From NCBI GenBank assembly GCA_039180525.1, contig JBCDDF010000004.1, positions 82,392-146,391 of the forward strand: a DNA stretch of 64,000 bases, given 5' to 3'. A program made the position numbers and the translations under genes. Of the stretch, positions 1-7,263 are shown one piece after another (positions within the stretch are counted from its first letter, which is position 1; each line of letters opens with the position of its first letter). A model generated the notes under the pieces. The model did no database searches, had not been told where the DNA came from, and saw only the letters and a list, made by a program, of their open reading frames with translations. Origin of the DNA: Halovulum sp039180525. GTDB lineage: Bacteria > Pseudomonadota > Alphaproteobacteria > Rhodobacterales > Rhodobacteraceae.

Positions 1-39
1 GGCGCGCTCACCCTCTGGATCACCGGAAGAACCGCATGA
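1..39 (+). CDS. C-terminal end of an upstream gene (partial)
   Basis: Frame 1 reads GALTLWITGRTA and then TGA at 37-39. The stop overlaps the ATG of the next gene at 36 in an ATGA junction, the pattern used throughout this window, which suggests a translated gene cut off by the window edge and cotranscribed with the methyltransferase. Twelve residues are too few to name a family. Confidence 0.4.
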   Translation, partial: GALTLWITGRTA

Positions 40-728
40 TAACCGACGAACCCGATGGCGCGACCTTCTGGGAAAGGCACTATCGTGGCCGCCCCGGCCC
101 CTCCGGCGGCCGCCCGAGCGCGGCGCTGATCCGCTTCGCCAGCGGCCGCACGCCGGGCCGCGCGCTCGATCTCGGCTGCGCCAAGGGCGACGACGCCGTG
201 TGGCTCGCCCGGCAGGGGTGGAGTGCCCTTGGCGTCGACGTGGCCGCGGCCGCGCTGGAGGAAGCCCGTAGGAATGCCGAACGCGCCGGCGTCGCGGACC
301 ACGCCCGCTTCGAACACCACGACCTGATGCGCACGCTGCCCGAGGGGCCCTTCGATCTTGTCTCGGCGATGTTCTTCCACTCGCCCGCAGCGCTCGACCG
401 TGCCAGCATCCTGCACCGCGCCGCAGCGCGCATAGCGCCCGGCGGCCTGCTGCTGTCGGTCACCCACGCCTCCGCCGCGCCCTGGTCATGGGCGGACCCG
501 GACACCGCCTGGCCCACGCCGCAGGAGGAACTGGACGCCATCGGCCTGCCGCAGGCCGATTGGCGCCGTGTCGAGGTCGCCGCCGTCGAACGCCAAGCCA
601 CCGGCCCCGCAGGCCAGACCGCGACCGTCACCGATAACGTGCTCGCGCTGGAGCATGTCGTGGTGAAGCGCCGAGGCTGGAAGAGAACTGGAGGAAGCCG
701 TGCCGGCGCCACGGCGAAGAAGGGCTAG
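36..728 (+). CDS. class I SAM-dependent methyltransferase
   Basis: A 230-residue protein with the Rossmann-type methyltransferase core. The SAM-binding motif I is DLGCAKG at residues 45-51, the acidic end of the second strand is GVD near 66-68, and the motif IV-like strand FDLVSAMFF is near 106-114. It matches small soluble class I enzymes of the UbiE/thiopurine or tellurite-resistance type that methylate small molecules, but the substrate cannot be read from the sequence. The C-terminal 20 residues are basic and glycine-rich and lie outside the core. The start overlaps the stop of an upstream gene, so it is probably the last gene of an operon that begins outside the window. Downstream is insertion-sequence debris, so this gene may mark the edge of the conserved backbone. 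Confidence 0.8.
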   Translation: MITDEPDGATFWERHYRGRPGPSGGRPSAALIRFASGRTPGRALDLGCAKGDDAVWLARQGWSALGVDVAAAALEEARRNAERAGVADHARFEHHDLMRTLPEGPFDLVSAMFFHSPAALDRASILHRAAARIAPGGLLLSVTHASAAPWSWADPDTAWPTPQEELDAIGLPQADWRRVEVAAVERQATGPAGQTATVTDNVLALEHVVVKRRGWKRTGGSRAGATAKKG

Positions 729-879
729 CCGTTCGAAGGTGGGGCGGTCGCAAGCGCGCAGTCGGCACACGGGCGCCCGTCGCAACCCTTTAGAGGCAGA
801 ACCAGGCGTGGTCGCTAGGCTTCGGATCGGACGCGCCACCGGATGGTCGCCGACTCCGCGTCGCCCGCGCATTGGACCG

Positions 880-1231
880 GATCACCAAGCGGCACCGAAC
901 TGACGCCGAACGCCATGCTCAGATGGCCGGAAGACCGCCCCGGTGGAATTGTACTGTATCTCACCGGGTAAGCGCATGCGGAACGGCTTCGTCGAGAGCT
1001 TCAACGGCAGGTTCCGGGACGGATGTCTGAACGAGCGCCTTTTGGCGACCCGTCGACCATTGGGCTCGAACCAATGGCGCCTCAATGGTCGACCATTGGG
1101 CTCGAACCAATGGCGCCTCAATGGTCGACCATGCACGCCATTTGATCGCGGCATGGCGCGACGGCTTCCACCACCATCGCCTGCATTCGAGCCGCGACGG
1201 GCTGACCCCGTGGGCGTATCCCCAACGCTGA
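880..1231 (+). pseudogene. IS3-family transposase (orfB) C-terminal remnant, frameshifted
   Basis: Pieces of the IS3-family DDE integrase domain can be read in successive frames. GTELTPNAMLRWPEDRP is encoded from about 890; after a frameshift near 936-941 the reading continues as SPGKRMRNGFVESFNGR, the conserved stretch around the last catalytic region. An extra C near 1048-1051 shifts the frame again, and two copies of a 36-bp unit follow. The terminal part HARHLIAAWRDGFHHHRLHS then runs to a stop at 1229-1231. At least two frameshifts, the insertion and the missing N-terminal two thirds make this non-functional. No terminal inverted repeat was identified. Confidence 0.8.
1052..1132. repeat. 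36-bp tandem repeat (2.25 copies) built of palindromes
   Basis: The unit beginning GTCGACCATTGGGCTCGAAC occupies 1052-1087 and 1088-1123, with a 9-bp partial third copy at 1124-1132. Both full copies look identical. Each unit contains CCATTGG and CCAATGG separated by 7 nt, and the junction of units forms the perfect 16-bp palindrome CAATGGTCGACCATTG at 1083-1098. The array sits inside the transposase remnant where uninterrupted coding would read ATVDHARHL, so it replaces a single GTCGACCAT. The 36-bp length keeps the reading frame. Confidence 0.9.
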
Positions 1232-1246
1232 GAAGAGGGTGAAACC

Positions 1247-1405
1247 ATGCACAAAGCTATTCGATGGCATGGCCGCCGCCGGCGGACCCTCGCGGAACGA
1301 TATGTCAGCAAGCTCGCGCACTTCCGCCGTATCGCCACCCGCTTCGAAGAACGCGCGGCCACGTGCTTCTCAGCCGTTGCGCTCGCGTCAGGGTTCTTGC
1401 TCCTT
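1247..1405 (+). pseudogene. IS5-like transposase C-terminal remnant
   Basis: The reading from 1247 contains KLAHFRRIATRFEERA followed by a hydrophobic stretch with AVALASGFLLL. This resembles the conserved C-terminus of IS5-type DDE transposases, where an R-K-hydrophobic-RRIATRY motif precedes a short hydrophobic tail. Everything N-terminal, including the first catalytic aspartates, is missing. The reading runs on past the homologous part into unrelated sequence antisense to the neighbouring gene, so only the first 50 or so codons are meaningful. Together with the IS3 remnant just upstream it marks a repeatedly hit insertion site. Confidence 0.65.
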
Positions 1406-1486
1406 CGTCCATTCAAAGGTGGAAAACTTCAGTTCGCGATGGCCCGGATATCGGGGGGGAAGCTCAAATCCTTCGGCTTACGATGC

Positions 1487-2014
1487 CTACCCGATATCCG
1501 CGCCCAGGAAGGTTTCGTCGTCGAGCGCCTGCACCATCGCCAGAAGGGCGCCGGTATAGGAATACTGCCGCATTCCCATGCACATACCCGTCGCCGAATG
1601 GGTGAAGGTCGACTTCAACTCCCCGCTGTTGAGCCCCCGCGGCATGGCGGGCGCGGCGGAGATGTTGGCGAAGTGAACTTCGATCACCGGGCGGTCGGCA
1701 TCCTGCAGCGCGTGCCGTATTGCCTCGCCGATGGTCGTCGCGCCGGCGGGGTTGATGATGTAGCCGTCCACCCGATGCGCGCTTTCGTGGATGAATTCCA
1801 GGATCGCGCCCTGGAAGTTGGACGAGAAGCACTCGACCGCGACGCCCAGATCGGTGCCGAACCCGGTCACGAAGGCCTTGAGATCGTCGAGCGAGGCGAT
1901 CGAGCCATAGACCTGCTTCGACCGATTGCCGAGGCTGGACATGTTCGGCCCGTCGATCACCGCGATCTTGTGGCGGCGATCGGACGTCCGCGTGATGGTG
2001 GCCTGCGTGGTCAT
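1487..2014 (-). CDS. divergent type II 3-dehydroquinate dehydratase-like protein
   Basis: A 175-residue protein with the type II dehydroquinase flavodoxin-like fold signature. DGPNMSSLGNR (21-31) matches the GPNLNLLG-R loop, Tyr36 is the expected catalytic tyrosine in the YG motif, IINPAGATT (86-94) matches the IINPGA-T motif, and EVHFAN (112-117) carries the catalytic-type Glu112 and His114. Departures are notable: the usual SNHEG is SNFQG (65-69), the arginine-containing HARE segment after the histidine is absent, and the chain has extra residues at both ends compared with the usual 145-150. The ATG at 2014 follows a GGGAG ribosome-binding site. It is the last gene of a seven-gene catabolic operon, not a shikimate operon, so it probably handles a related ring or hydroxy acid. 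Housekeeping AroQ is the less likely alternative. Confidence 0.75.
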   Translation of the reverse strand: MTTQATITRTSDRRHKIAVIDGPNMSSLGNRSKQVYGSIASLDDLKAFVTGFGTDLGVAVECFSSNFQGAILEFIHESAHRVDGYIINPAGATTIGEAIRHALQDADRPVIEVHFANISAAPAMPRGLNSGELKSTFTHSATGMCMGMRQYSYTGALLAMVQALDDETFLGADIG

Positions 2015-2025
2015 GCTGTCTCCCT

Positions 2026-2769
2026 TCAGCGTTTGAGGCGGATGGTTCCCATTCCACCGTCGATTTCGAGCGTGGCGCCGGTGGTGGATCGGGCATGCGG
2101 GCTGGCAAGGTACGCGACGGCGTGGCCGACTTCGGCCGGGTCCAGCATCCGGCCCGTCGGCTGGCGCGCATCGAACGCGGCGCGCTGCGCGCCCGGATCG
2201 GGGGCGGCCGCGATGATCTTTTCCATGAAAGGGGTCGCGACTGTGCCGGGGGCAATGGCGTTCACGACGATCCCCTCGCCAACCAGGTCGGCCGAGAGCG
2301 CGAGCATCATCGCTTGGCACGCGCCCTTTGACGCGGAATAGAGCACCCGGTCCGGAATGCCGTTGAGCGCCGAGCAGGAGGACATCACGATCACCGAGGC
2401 GGCATCCGACCGGCGCAGCCAGGGCAGGGCGGCCCGCATCACGCGCATCTGGCCAAAGACGTTGATGTCGAAGGTCCGCCGCCAGTCGTCTTCCGTCCCG
2501 TCCTCGATCCCGCCGACGAAAGCGACGCCCGCATTGTTCACCAGAACATCGAGGCGCCCGTGGCGTTCGCAGAAGCCCGTCACCGCGGCGGATACGGATG
2601 CCATATCGGTGACATCGGCGCGGTGCATCGCTGCGCCTTCGGGGGCGTCGCCCGCACGGTCGAGGACGCCCACGGTCGCCCCGCGCGCGACCAGCGCCTC
2701 GGCGCTCGCCCGTCCGATGCCCGACGCGCCTCCGGTCACGAGCGCGATGCGGTGCGCAAGGTCGGTCAT
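2026..2769 (-). CDS. SDR-family NAD(P)-dependent oxidoreductase
   Basis: A 247-residue classical short-chain dehydrogenase/reductase. It has the cofactor motif TGGASGIG at 12-19, NNAG at 78-81, the catalytic serine region near 130-131 and YSASK at 144-148. Asp37 at the end of the second beta strand favours NAD(H) over NADP(H). The C-terminal EIDGG sequence is typical of the FabG-like group. It probably oxidises a secondary alcohol or reduces a ketone intermediate. It lies 11 bp upstream of the dehydroquinase-like gene and its start overlaps the end of the alpha/beta hydrolase gene, so it is in the middle of the leftward operon. The substrate is unknown. Confidence 0.88.
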   Translation of the reverse strand: MTDLAHRIALVTGGASGIGRASAEALVARGATVGVLDRAGDAPEGAAMHRADVTDMASVSAAVTGFCERHGRLDVLVNNAGVAFVGGIEDGTEDDWRRTFDINVFGQMRVMRAALPWLRRSDAASVIVMSSCSALNGIPDRVLYSASKGACQAMMLALSADLVGEGIVVNAIAPGTVATPFMEKIIAAAPDPGAQRAAFDARQPTGRMLDPAEVGHAVAYLASPHARSTTGATLEIDGGMGTIRLKR

Positions 2770-3524
2770 CCGTACTCTCCCAGGAAGCGGGCGATCGTCG
2801 CGGCGGTTTCAACAGGTTTCTGGAGCAGGCCCATATGCCCCGCGCCGGGAATGGTCTCTCTGAGGGCGGTGCCGCCCTGGGCGCGGATCACGGCCATTAT
2901 GGTGTCGAGTATGTGGGGCGGGGTCGACAGGTCCTCGGCATAGGCGAGCAGCAGCGTCGGCGGCAGCGTGCGGTCTTCGTAGCCCTCGAACGTGGCGAAG
3001 GCGCGCCAGGTCGCATCGAACCCTTCCGGCGACATGCGGCGGAGGGACCGGCGCGCGCGGGCGATGGCTGCCGTGTCCGCCGCATCGCCGAACCAGCGGG
3101 CGATCGTCCCGGCCTCGATGGCGCCCAGGCCGCCGTCCCGCACGGCATGGGCGCGCTGGGCGAACACCGGCAGGCCGCGATGGGGCGTGGCCGAGAGCAC
3201 AAGCGCGGCCAGTTTCGCACGACCTGCCAGATCCGCCGCCACCGACCCGCCCATAGAGAATCCCGCGACATGGCGCGCTTGGGTCTCTTTGAGCGCCGCG
3301 GCCGCATCATTCACAAGGTCGGACCACGCTTCGACCGGCTGCTCCGCCGCCGCGCCGTGGCCGCGCTGATCGTAGGACACCACGGTCCAGCCTGGCAGCC
3401 CGTCCGCCAGTTCTCTGAAGAAGGCGGCTTCCTGCCCGAGCGGATGCAGGCAAAGCAACGTCCGCGGTCCAGTGCCCCATTCGCGCATCTGTGTGCGCAG
3501 ACCGTTCAGCGTGACGGTCGTCAT
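2766..3524 (-). CDS. alpha/beta hydrolase
   Basis: A 252-residue alpha/beta-fold hydrolase. The oxyanion loop HPLG is at 27-30, the nucleophile elbow GFSMGG at 88-93 places the catalytic serine at 90, and Asp198 (AYAED) and His230 (GAGHMG) complete the triad. Length and motif spacing resemble enol-lactone hydrolases (PcaD-like) and related esterases of catabolic clusters. The chosen ATG at 3524 overlaps the stop of the CoA-transferase gene in an ATGA junction; longer readings upstream lie antisense within that gene and are not used. Its end overlaps the SDR start by 4 bp. A hydrolytic step on a lactone, ester or thioester in the local pathway is inferred. Confidence 0.85.
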   Translation of the reverse strand: MTTVTLNGLRTQMREWGTGPRTLLCLHPLGQEAAFFRELADGLPGWTVVSYDQRGHGAAAEQPVEAWSDLVNDAAAALKETQARHVAGFSMGGSVAADLAGRAKLAALVLSATPHRGLPVFAQRAHAVRDGGLGAIEAGTIARWFGDAADTAAIARARRSLRRMSPEGFDATWRAFATFEGYEDRTLPPTLLLAYAEDLSTPPHILDTIMAVIRAQGGTALRETIPGAGHMGLLQKPVETAATIARFLGEYG

Positions 3525-4744
3525 GGCGCGTGGCCCTTCAGCACCGCGGCGGCGGTCAAGGCGTCGGCTTCCTCCGCGCCCATGCCGAGCCAGGTCTGCA
3601 GCACCGTGGCATTGTCCGCGCCCAAACGCGGCGGGTAGCTGGCCGGGGTGGGTACGCCGGGGCCCATGCGAATGGGCGAGCCCACGACTTCGACCGTGCG
3701 GCCCGCGTCCTCGACTTCCACGATCATGCCGCGCCCGGACACGCGTGCGTCCTCCAACGCCTCCGGCACGGTGCGCACCAGGGCATTGGGCACATCCTCG
3801 GCCGTTAGCGCTTCGGCCCAGTCGGCCGCGCTCCGTGCCAGAAAGGCGGGCTCCAATTCGGCCCAAAGCGCCTCTTTGTGGGCCAGGCGCTTACGCCCGT
3901 CTTCGAAGCGGGGATCCGCCAGCAAGTCCACGCGGTCGAGCGCGCGGCAAAGCCCTTCCCACATCCGTTCGGTATTGGCTGTGACGGCCACTTGTCGCCC
4001 GTCCCCGGCGGTGAAGGCGCGGTAGGTCGGGATCGAGTCGTGGCCTGCGCCCTGGGGGCCGGGTTCGACCCCGGCGATGAGGGCATAGGCGCTTTGATAG
4101 CTTAGCATGGCGAGTTGGCAGTCGAGCATGCCGACGTCGATGTGCCGCCCCTGCCCGGTGAGCATCCGGGCGGCGAGTGCTGCATTGATCGCCACCGCCG
4201 CGTAGAGACCCGCGACCGTGTCTCCCGCAGGGATCCCAAGCCGGACGGAATCGCGCCCCGGTTCGCCCGTCAGGCTCATCACACCCGACAGCGCCTGCAC
4301 GATCATGTCATAGGCGGGCCGCTTGGCCCACGGGCCCTCCAGCCCGAAACCGGTGATCGAGGCCCATATCAGCGCCGGATGCGCGTCCCGCAATGCCCCG
4401 ATGTCGAGGCCGAGGCGCGCCGGCACGCCGGGGCGGAAGTTTTCGACCACCACGTCTGCCTTGGCCACGAGCCGCCGGACGAGCGCTTGGCCCTCCTCCG
4501 TGCGCATGTCCACGCAGAGCGACGACTTGGTGCGGTTGCTGGCCAGGAAATAGGCGCTGTCCGCGCCCACGAAATGCGGCGGAATATGGCGGGAGGAATC
4601 GCCGGTGGGGGGTTCCAACTTGACAACCTCGGCGCCGAGATCGGCAAGGATCTGGGTGCAGAACGGCCCCGAGAGAAAGGTCGTCAGGTCGAGGATCCGC
4701 ACCCCATCCAGCGGCGGGCCATGCGGCTTCGCGTCCAGCGTCAC
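3521..4744 (-). CDS. CaiB/BaiF family (class III) CoA-transferase
   Basis: A 407-residue family III CoA-transferase of full length. The N-terminus has GVRILDLTTFLSGPF, followed by a FLASNRTKSS segment and ENFRPGV near 101-107, all typical of the family. The catalytic aspartate is Asp146 in the YDMIVQALSG segment, where the enzyme forms the glutamyl/aspartyl-CoA-type anhydride. These enzymes move CoA between carboxylates, so this is the likely activation step for the transported acid or an intermediate. The start is GTG at 4744, overlapping the stop of the IclR gene (GTGA). The downstream hydrolase gene overlaps its stop in the same way. The specific acid pair cannot be deduced. Confidence 0.92.
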   Translation of the reverse strand: MTLDAKPHGPPLDGVRILDLTTFLSGPFCTQILADLGAEVVKLEPPTGDSSRHIPPHFVGADSAYFLASNRTKSSLCVDMRTEEGQALVRRLVAKADVVVENFRPGVPARLGLDIGALRDAHPALIWASITGFGLEGPWAKRPAYDMIVQALSGVMSLTGEPGRDSVRLGIPAGDTVAGLYAAVAINAALAARMLTGQGRHIDVGMLDCQLAMLSYQSAYALIAGVEPGPQGAGHDSIPTYRAFTAGDGRQVAVTANTERMWEGLCRALDRVDLLADPRFEDGRKRLAHKEALWAELEPAFLARSAADWAEALTAEDVPNALVRTVPEALEDARVSGRGMIVEVEDAGRTVEVVGSPIRMGPGVPTPASYPPRLGADNATVLQTWLGMGAEEADALTAAAVLKGHAP

Positions 4745-5520
4745 GGCGTCTGCCCCCCCAGCCGGGCCGAAAAGTCCGCCGCAGCCTGCGCCACTTCCGC
4801 CCCCAGCCGCTCTGGCGGCAGGGCGGGGGCGCGGTCGTTGGGCATGGTCATGCAGATCGAGCCGATCACGCCCCCAGGCCCGAAGACGGGTGCCGCGATG
4901 CCGAGCGCCTCGGGCAGTTTCTCGCCGTGGCTGATGCCGTAGCCGTCAGCGCGGATGCGGGCAAGTTCGGCGTCCAGCGCGGCCGCGTCCGGAACCGCGG
5001 CGCCCGATGCGGGCGAGGCGCCCTCGCGCGCGAGGATGCCGGTGATCTCCTGCTGCGGCATGTGGGCTAGCGCGGCCTTGCCCGAGGCGCCCCAGACCAG
5101 GCTGAGGGGTGTGTTCATCTCGATCCGGTACAGCAGCTTCTTCTGCCCGTCCGCGCGCGCGACGAAGGCGATGCGCCCAGCGGGGCGCAGCAGCAGGCCA
5201 AAGAGCACGGTCTCGTCGTAGCGGGCGGCAAGGTCCGCTATGACGCCGTGGGCGGCGTCGGCGGGGCTGGTGGCGGCCACGATGCGGTGCGCTACGCGCA
5301 GGAATTCCGGGCCCGCGGCATAGGTGGCCGAACGGTCGTCATGGCTGACGAAGCCCTCCTCCACCAGGAGGTTCAGAAGCCGGTGCGTCGTGGACGGCGC
5401 GAGGCCGAGCCCGTCCGACATCTGCCGGATCGTAACCGGCCCGCCGGCATCCGCGAGATGGGTGAGCAGCGTGGTGACGCGCTGCGCCGTCCCCGGCCCT
5501 GCCTTGGCGACCGCGGTCAC
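4741..5520 (-). CDS. IclR-family transcriptional regulator (first copy)
   Basis: A 259-residue IclR-type regulator. The N-terminal winged helix-turn-helix covers roughly residues 13-75 (LTHLADAGGPVTIRQMSDGL then APSTTHRLLNLL), and the C-terminal effector domain has the usual ALAHMP and YGISHGE-like stretches. Translation starts at a GTG (5520) overlapping the thiolase stop. The gene lies inside the operon it probably controls, between the thiolase and CoA-transferase genes. A matching palindromic site lies in front of the operon at 7109-7137 and a similar one in front of the second IclR operon. The effector is expected to be a pathway carboxylate, which is inference from the family. Confidence 0.93.
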   Translation of the reverse strand: MTAVAKAGPGTAQRVTTLLTHLADAGGPVTIRQMSDGLGLAPSTTHRLLNLLVEEGFVSHDDRSATYAAGPEFLRVAHRIVAATSPADAAHGVIADLAARYDETVLFGLLLRPAGRIAFVARADGQKKLLYRIEMNTPLSLVWGASGKAALAHMPQQEITGILAREGASPASGAAVPDAAALDAELARIRADGYGISHGEKLPEALGIAAPVFGPGGVIGSICMTMPNDRAPALPPERLGAEVAQAAADFSARLGGQTP

Positions 5521-6665
5521 GCAACCGCTTCCAAGGCGTGGATGGTACAGGCGCCGTGGTCCATGCCAGAGATGCCGCCGCCGGTGACATGGGTCAGCGC
5601 GCGCCGTGCGCCCTCGACCTGCCGCGCGCCCGCGCGCCCGGTAAGGTGCCAGAACGCTTCGACCGCCTGCGCCGCGCCCGAGGCGCCGACCGGATGGCCC
5701 TTGGCGAGAAGACCGCCAGACGGGTTGACGACCACCCGACCGCCGGGCGCGGTGTGTCCGTCCCGCAGAAGTGCCGCGCTTTCGCCCCGGGGGCAGAGGC
5801 CGAGCGCTTCGTAATACACGAGTTCGGCGATGGAAAAGGCATCGTGCAGCTCCACCATGTCGAGCGCTTCGGGGCCGAATCCCGCGGCCTCATAAGCTTC
5901 GGCGGCGGAATGATAGGTGATCTCGGGCGTAAGCATGTCGCGGTAGCCCGTCGTCGCCTTGCCCGAATGCAGCACCGAGGCGCGGATCCGCGCGCCGGGC
6001 AGGCCGAGCGCGCGGCGCTTGCGCTCGGAGACGATCACAACCGCGGCGGCGCCGTCTCCGGTGGGGCAGCATTGCAGCAGGGTCAACGGATCGGCGATGG
6101 GACGCGAGCCCAGGACTTCCTCGACGCTGGTCTCTTTGCGGAACTGTGCGAACGGGTTCGCTGCGCCGTTGCGGCGCGCCTTGACCGACACTTCGGCCAG
6201 CAGTTGCGGCCCCTCGCCGCGCTCATGCAGGTATCGGCGGGCGCGCATCGCGTAGAGCGCGGGCATAACCATGCCGCGGGCGACTTCCGGGTCCTCTTCG
6301 ACCAGCGGCAGCGTGCCGCCGCCGAACTGGGTCAGCTTGTCGACCCCGATCGCAAGCACCACGTCTGCGCGCCCCTCGGCCACATCGCGCGAGGCGAGAT
6401 GGAGCGCCGACGCGCCGCCAGAGCAGGCGTTGTCCACGTTCATCACCGGCACGCCGCCGATGCTGATCGTCTTGACGATCCGCTGACCGGTCAGCATGCC
6501 GCCGAAAGCGTGGCCGCAGATCACCGATTGCACGTCCGCGGGCGATAGCCCGGCCGACCGCAGCGCCTCCAGCACCGCCGGGACGGCAAGCCCCGGATAG
6601 GAGGATGCGCGGTGCTTGCCCATGGGGATCATGCCCGCGCCGACGATGGTTCCAAGATCGCTCAT
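5517..6665 (-). CDS. thiolase-family protein (SCP2/lipid-transfer-type)
   Basis: A 382-residue thiolase superfamily member. The nucleophilic cysteine is Cys81 in DNACSGG, with later HDAFS and GLLAKGHPVGASG motifs. The C-terminal cysteine of classical thiolases (CIGGG-like) is replaced by VTGGG, as in SCP2-type thiolases and the thiolase-fold aldolases that work with DUF35 partners. The ATG at 6665 overlaps the stop of the upstream DUF35-like gene. The pair matches the known two-gene arrangement of thiolase-like proteins with an OB-fold partner that cleave or condense acyl-CoA side chains. A carbon-carbon cleavage of a CoA thioester intermediate is therefore the likely role; a retro-aldol instead of thiolytic reaction is possible. 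Confidence 0.88.
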   Translation of the reverse strand: MSDLGTIVGAGMIPMGKHRASSYPGLAVPAVLEALRSAGLSPADVQSVICGHAFGGMLTGQRIVKTISIGGVPVMNVDNACSGGASALHLASRDVAEGRADVVLAIGVDKLTQFGGGTLPLVEEDPEVARGMVMPALYAMRARRYLHERGEGPQLLAEVSVKARRNGAANPFAQFRKETSVEEVLGSRPIADPLTLLQCCPTGDGAAAVVIVSERKRRALGLPGARIRASVLHSGKATTGYRDMLTPEITYHSAAEAYEAAGFGPEALDMVELHDAFSIAELVYYEALGLCPRGESAALLRDGHTAPGGRVVVNPSGGLLAKGHPVGASGAAQAVEAFWHLTGRAGARQVEGARRALTHVTGGGISGMDHGACTIHALEAVA

Positions 6666-7093
6666 GCGCCGCCCCTTGCCGGCTCGACCCACCAGGTGCC
6701 GGCCTCGGCGCGCAGCGTGACGGGCAGGTCGCAGCGCAACGCGCCCTCGGCCGCGCGCACATGGGCAAAGGCGCGCAGCCCCGAAGGAAAGTCGATGTAG
6801 CCGACGGTGTAGGGGACGGGCCGCGTGGCCGAGACGTGGACGGTCGAAAAGCTGTGCAAGACCGCATCCGGGCCGAAAAGCGCAGGCTGCATGTCAGCGG
6901 CACCCGTTTCGGGACAGACCGGGCGCGCCGGAAATGCCTCCACCCCGGAGGAGGCGGAACGGGCTCCGCGCAGCAGGACAACCCCGTCACGGATCACGAC
7001 CTCCCCCTCCGGGTCGGGGTCGAGGTCTGGAAAGGGTTGCGGCGCGTTGGTCAGGGCGTCGCCGGCCGGCTGAGGTATCGAAGTGCTGCTCAA
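6662..7093 (-). CDS. DUF35/OB-fold partner protein of the thiolase
   Basis: A 143-residue protein resembling the DUF35 family of OB-fold, zinc-ribbon acyl-CoA-associated proteins. The stretch LHSFSTVHVS followed by VGYIDFPSGLRAFAHV matches the OB-fold core. The zinc ribbon is reduced: only one cysteine (PVCPETG) remains of the usual four. The best start is a TTG at 7093 preceded by AGGAG with a 6-nt spacer; upstream in-frame ATGs fall inside the operator and promoter and have no ribosome-binding site. It is the first gene of the leftward operon and overlaps the thiolase gene, which supports a heteromeric complex with it. Confidence 0.72.
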   Translation of the reverse strand: MSSTSIPQPAGDALTNAPQPFPDLDPDPEGEVVIRDGVVLLRGARSASSGVEAFPARPVCPETGAADMQPALFGPDAVLHSFSTVHVSATRPVPYTVGYIDFPSGLRAFAHVRAAEGALRCDLPVTLRAEAGTWWVEPARGGA

Positions 7094-7108
7094 GCGGGGC
7101 TCCTGATT

Positions 7109-7137
7109 ATTCCGCTCAATGGAATGTCGTTCCATTC
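7109..7137. promoter_or_regulatory. probable IclR operator
   Basis: The site contains TTCCG-5 nt-TGGAA at 7110-7124 overlapping a perfect inverted repeat AATGGAA-5 nt-TTCCATT at 7118-7136. A near copy of the first 16 bp occurs at 15568 in front of the second IclR operon. The site overlaps the predicted -10 of the leftward promoter and lies just upstream of the rightward -35, and it ends 16 nt before the TTG start codon. TTCC/GGAA palindromes are typical IclR-family targets. Which of the two IclR proteins binds is not known. Confidence 0.7.
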
Positions 7138-7170
7138 TTGTTGACAGAATTTGATAGGTCAAGCTAGCGT
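7134..7170. promoter_or_regulatory. overlapping divergent promoters
   Basis: Rightward, TTGACA at 7141-7146 is followed after 18 nt by TAGCGT at 7165-7170, placing a promoter before the TRAP genes. Leftward, TTGACC (complement of 7157-7162) is followed after 17 nt by AAGAAT (complement of 7134-7139), placing a promoter before the DUF35/thiolase operon. The two elements overlap. Assignments are by consensus matching only. Confidence 0.5.
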
Positions 7171-7263
7171 TAACGCACCGACCGGTCCCGGCGGCCGGGG
7201 CCAAACCCCCGGCAGACGACTAAAACGCCGCCGGTATAGGAGACGCGATCAGGGAGGATGCGC

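Noticed and set aside
1247..2341. 364-codon plus-strand frame starting in the IS5 remnant
   Set aside because: Only the first 50 or so codons look like transposase; the rest is antisense to the dehydroquinase-like and SDR genes.
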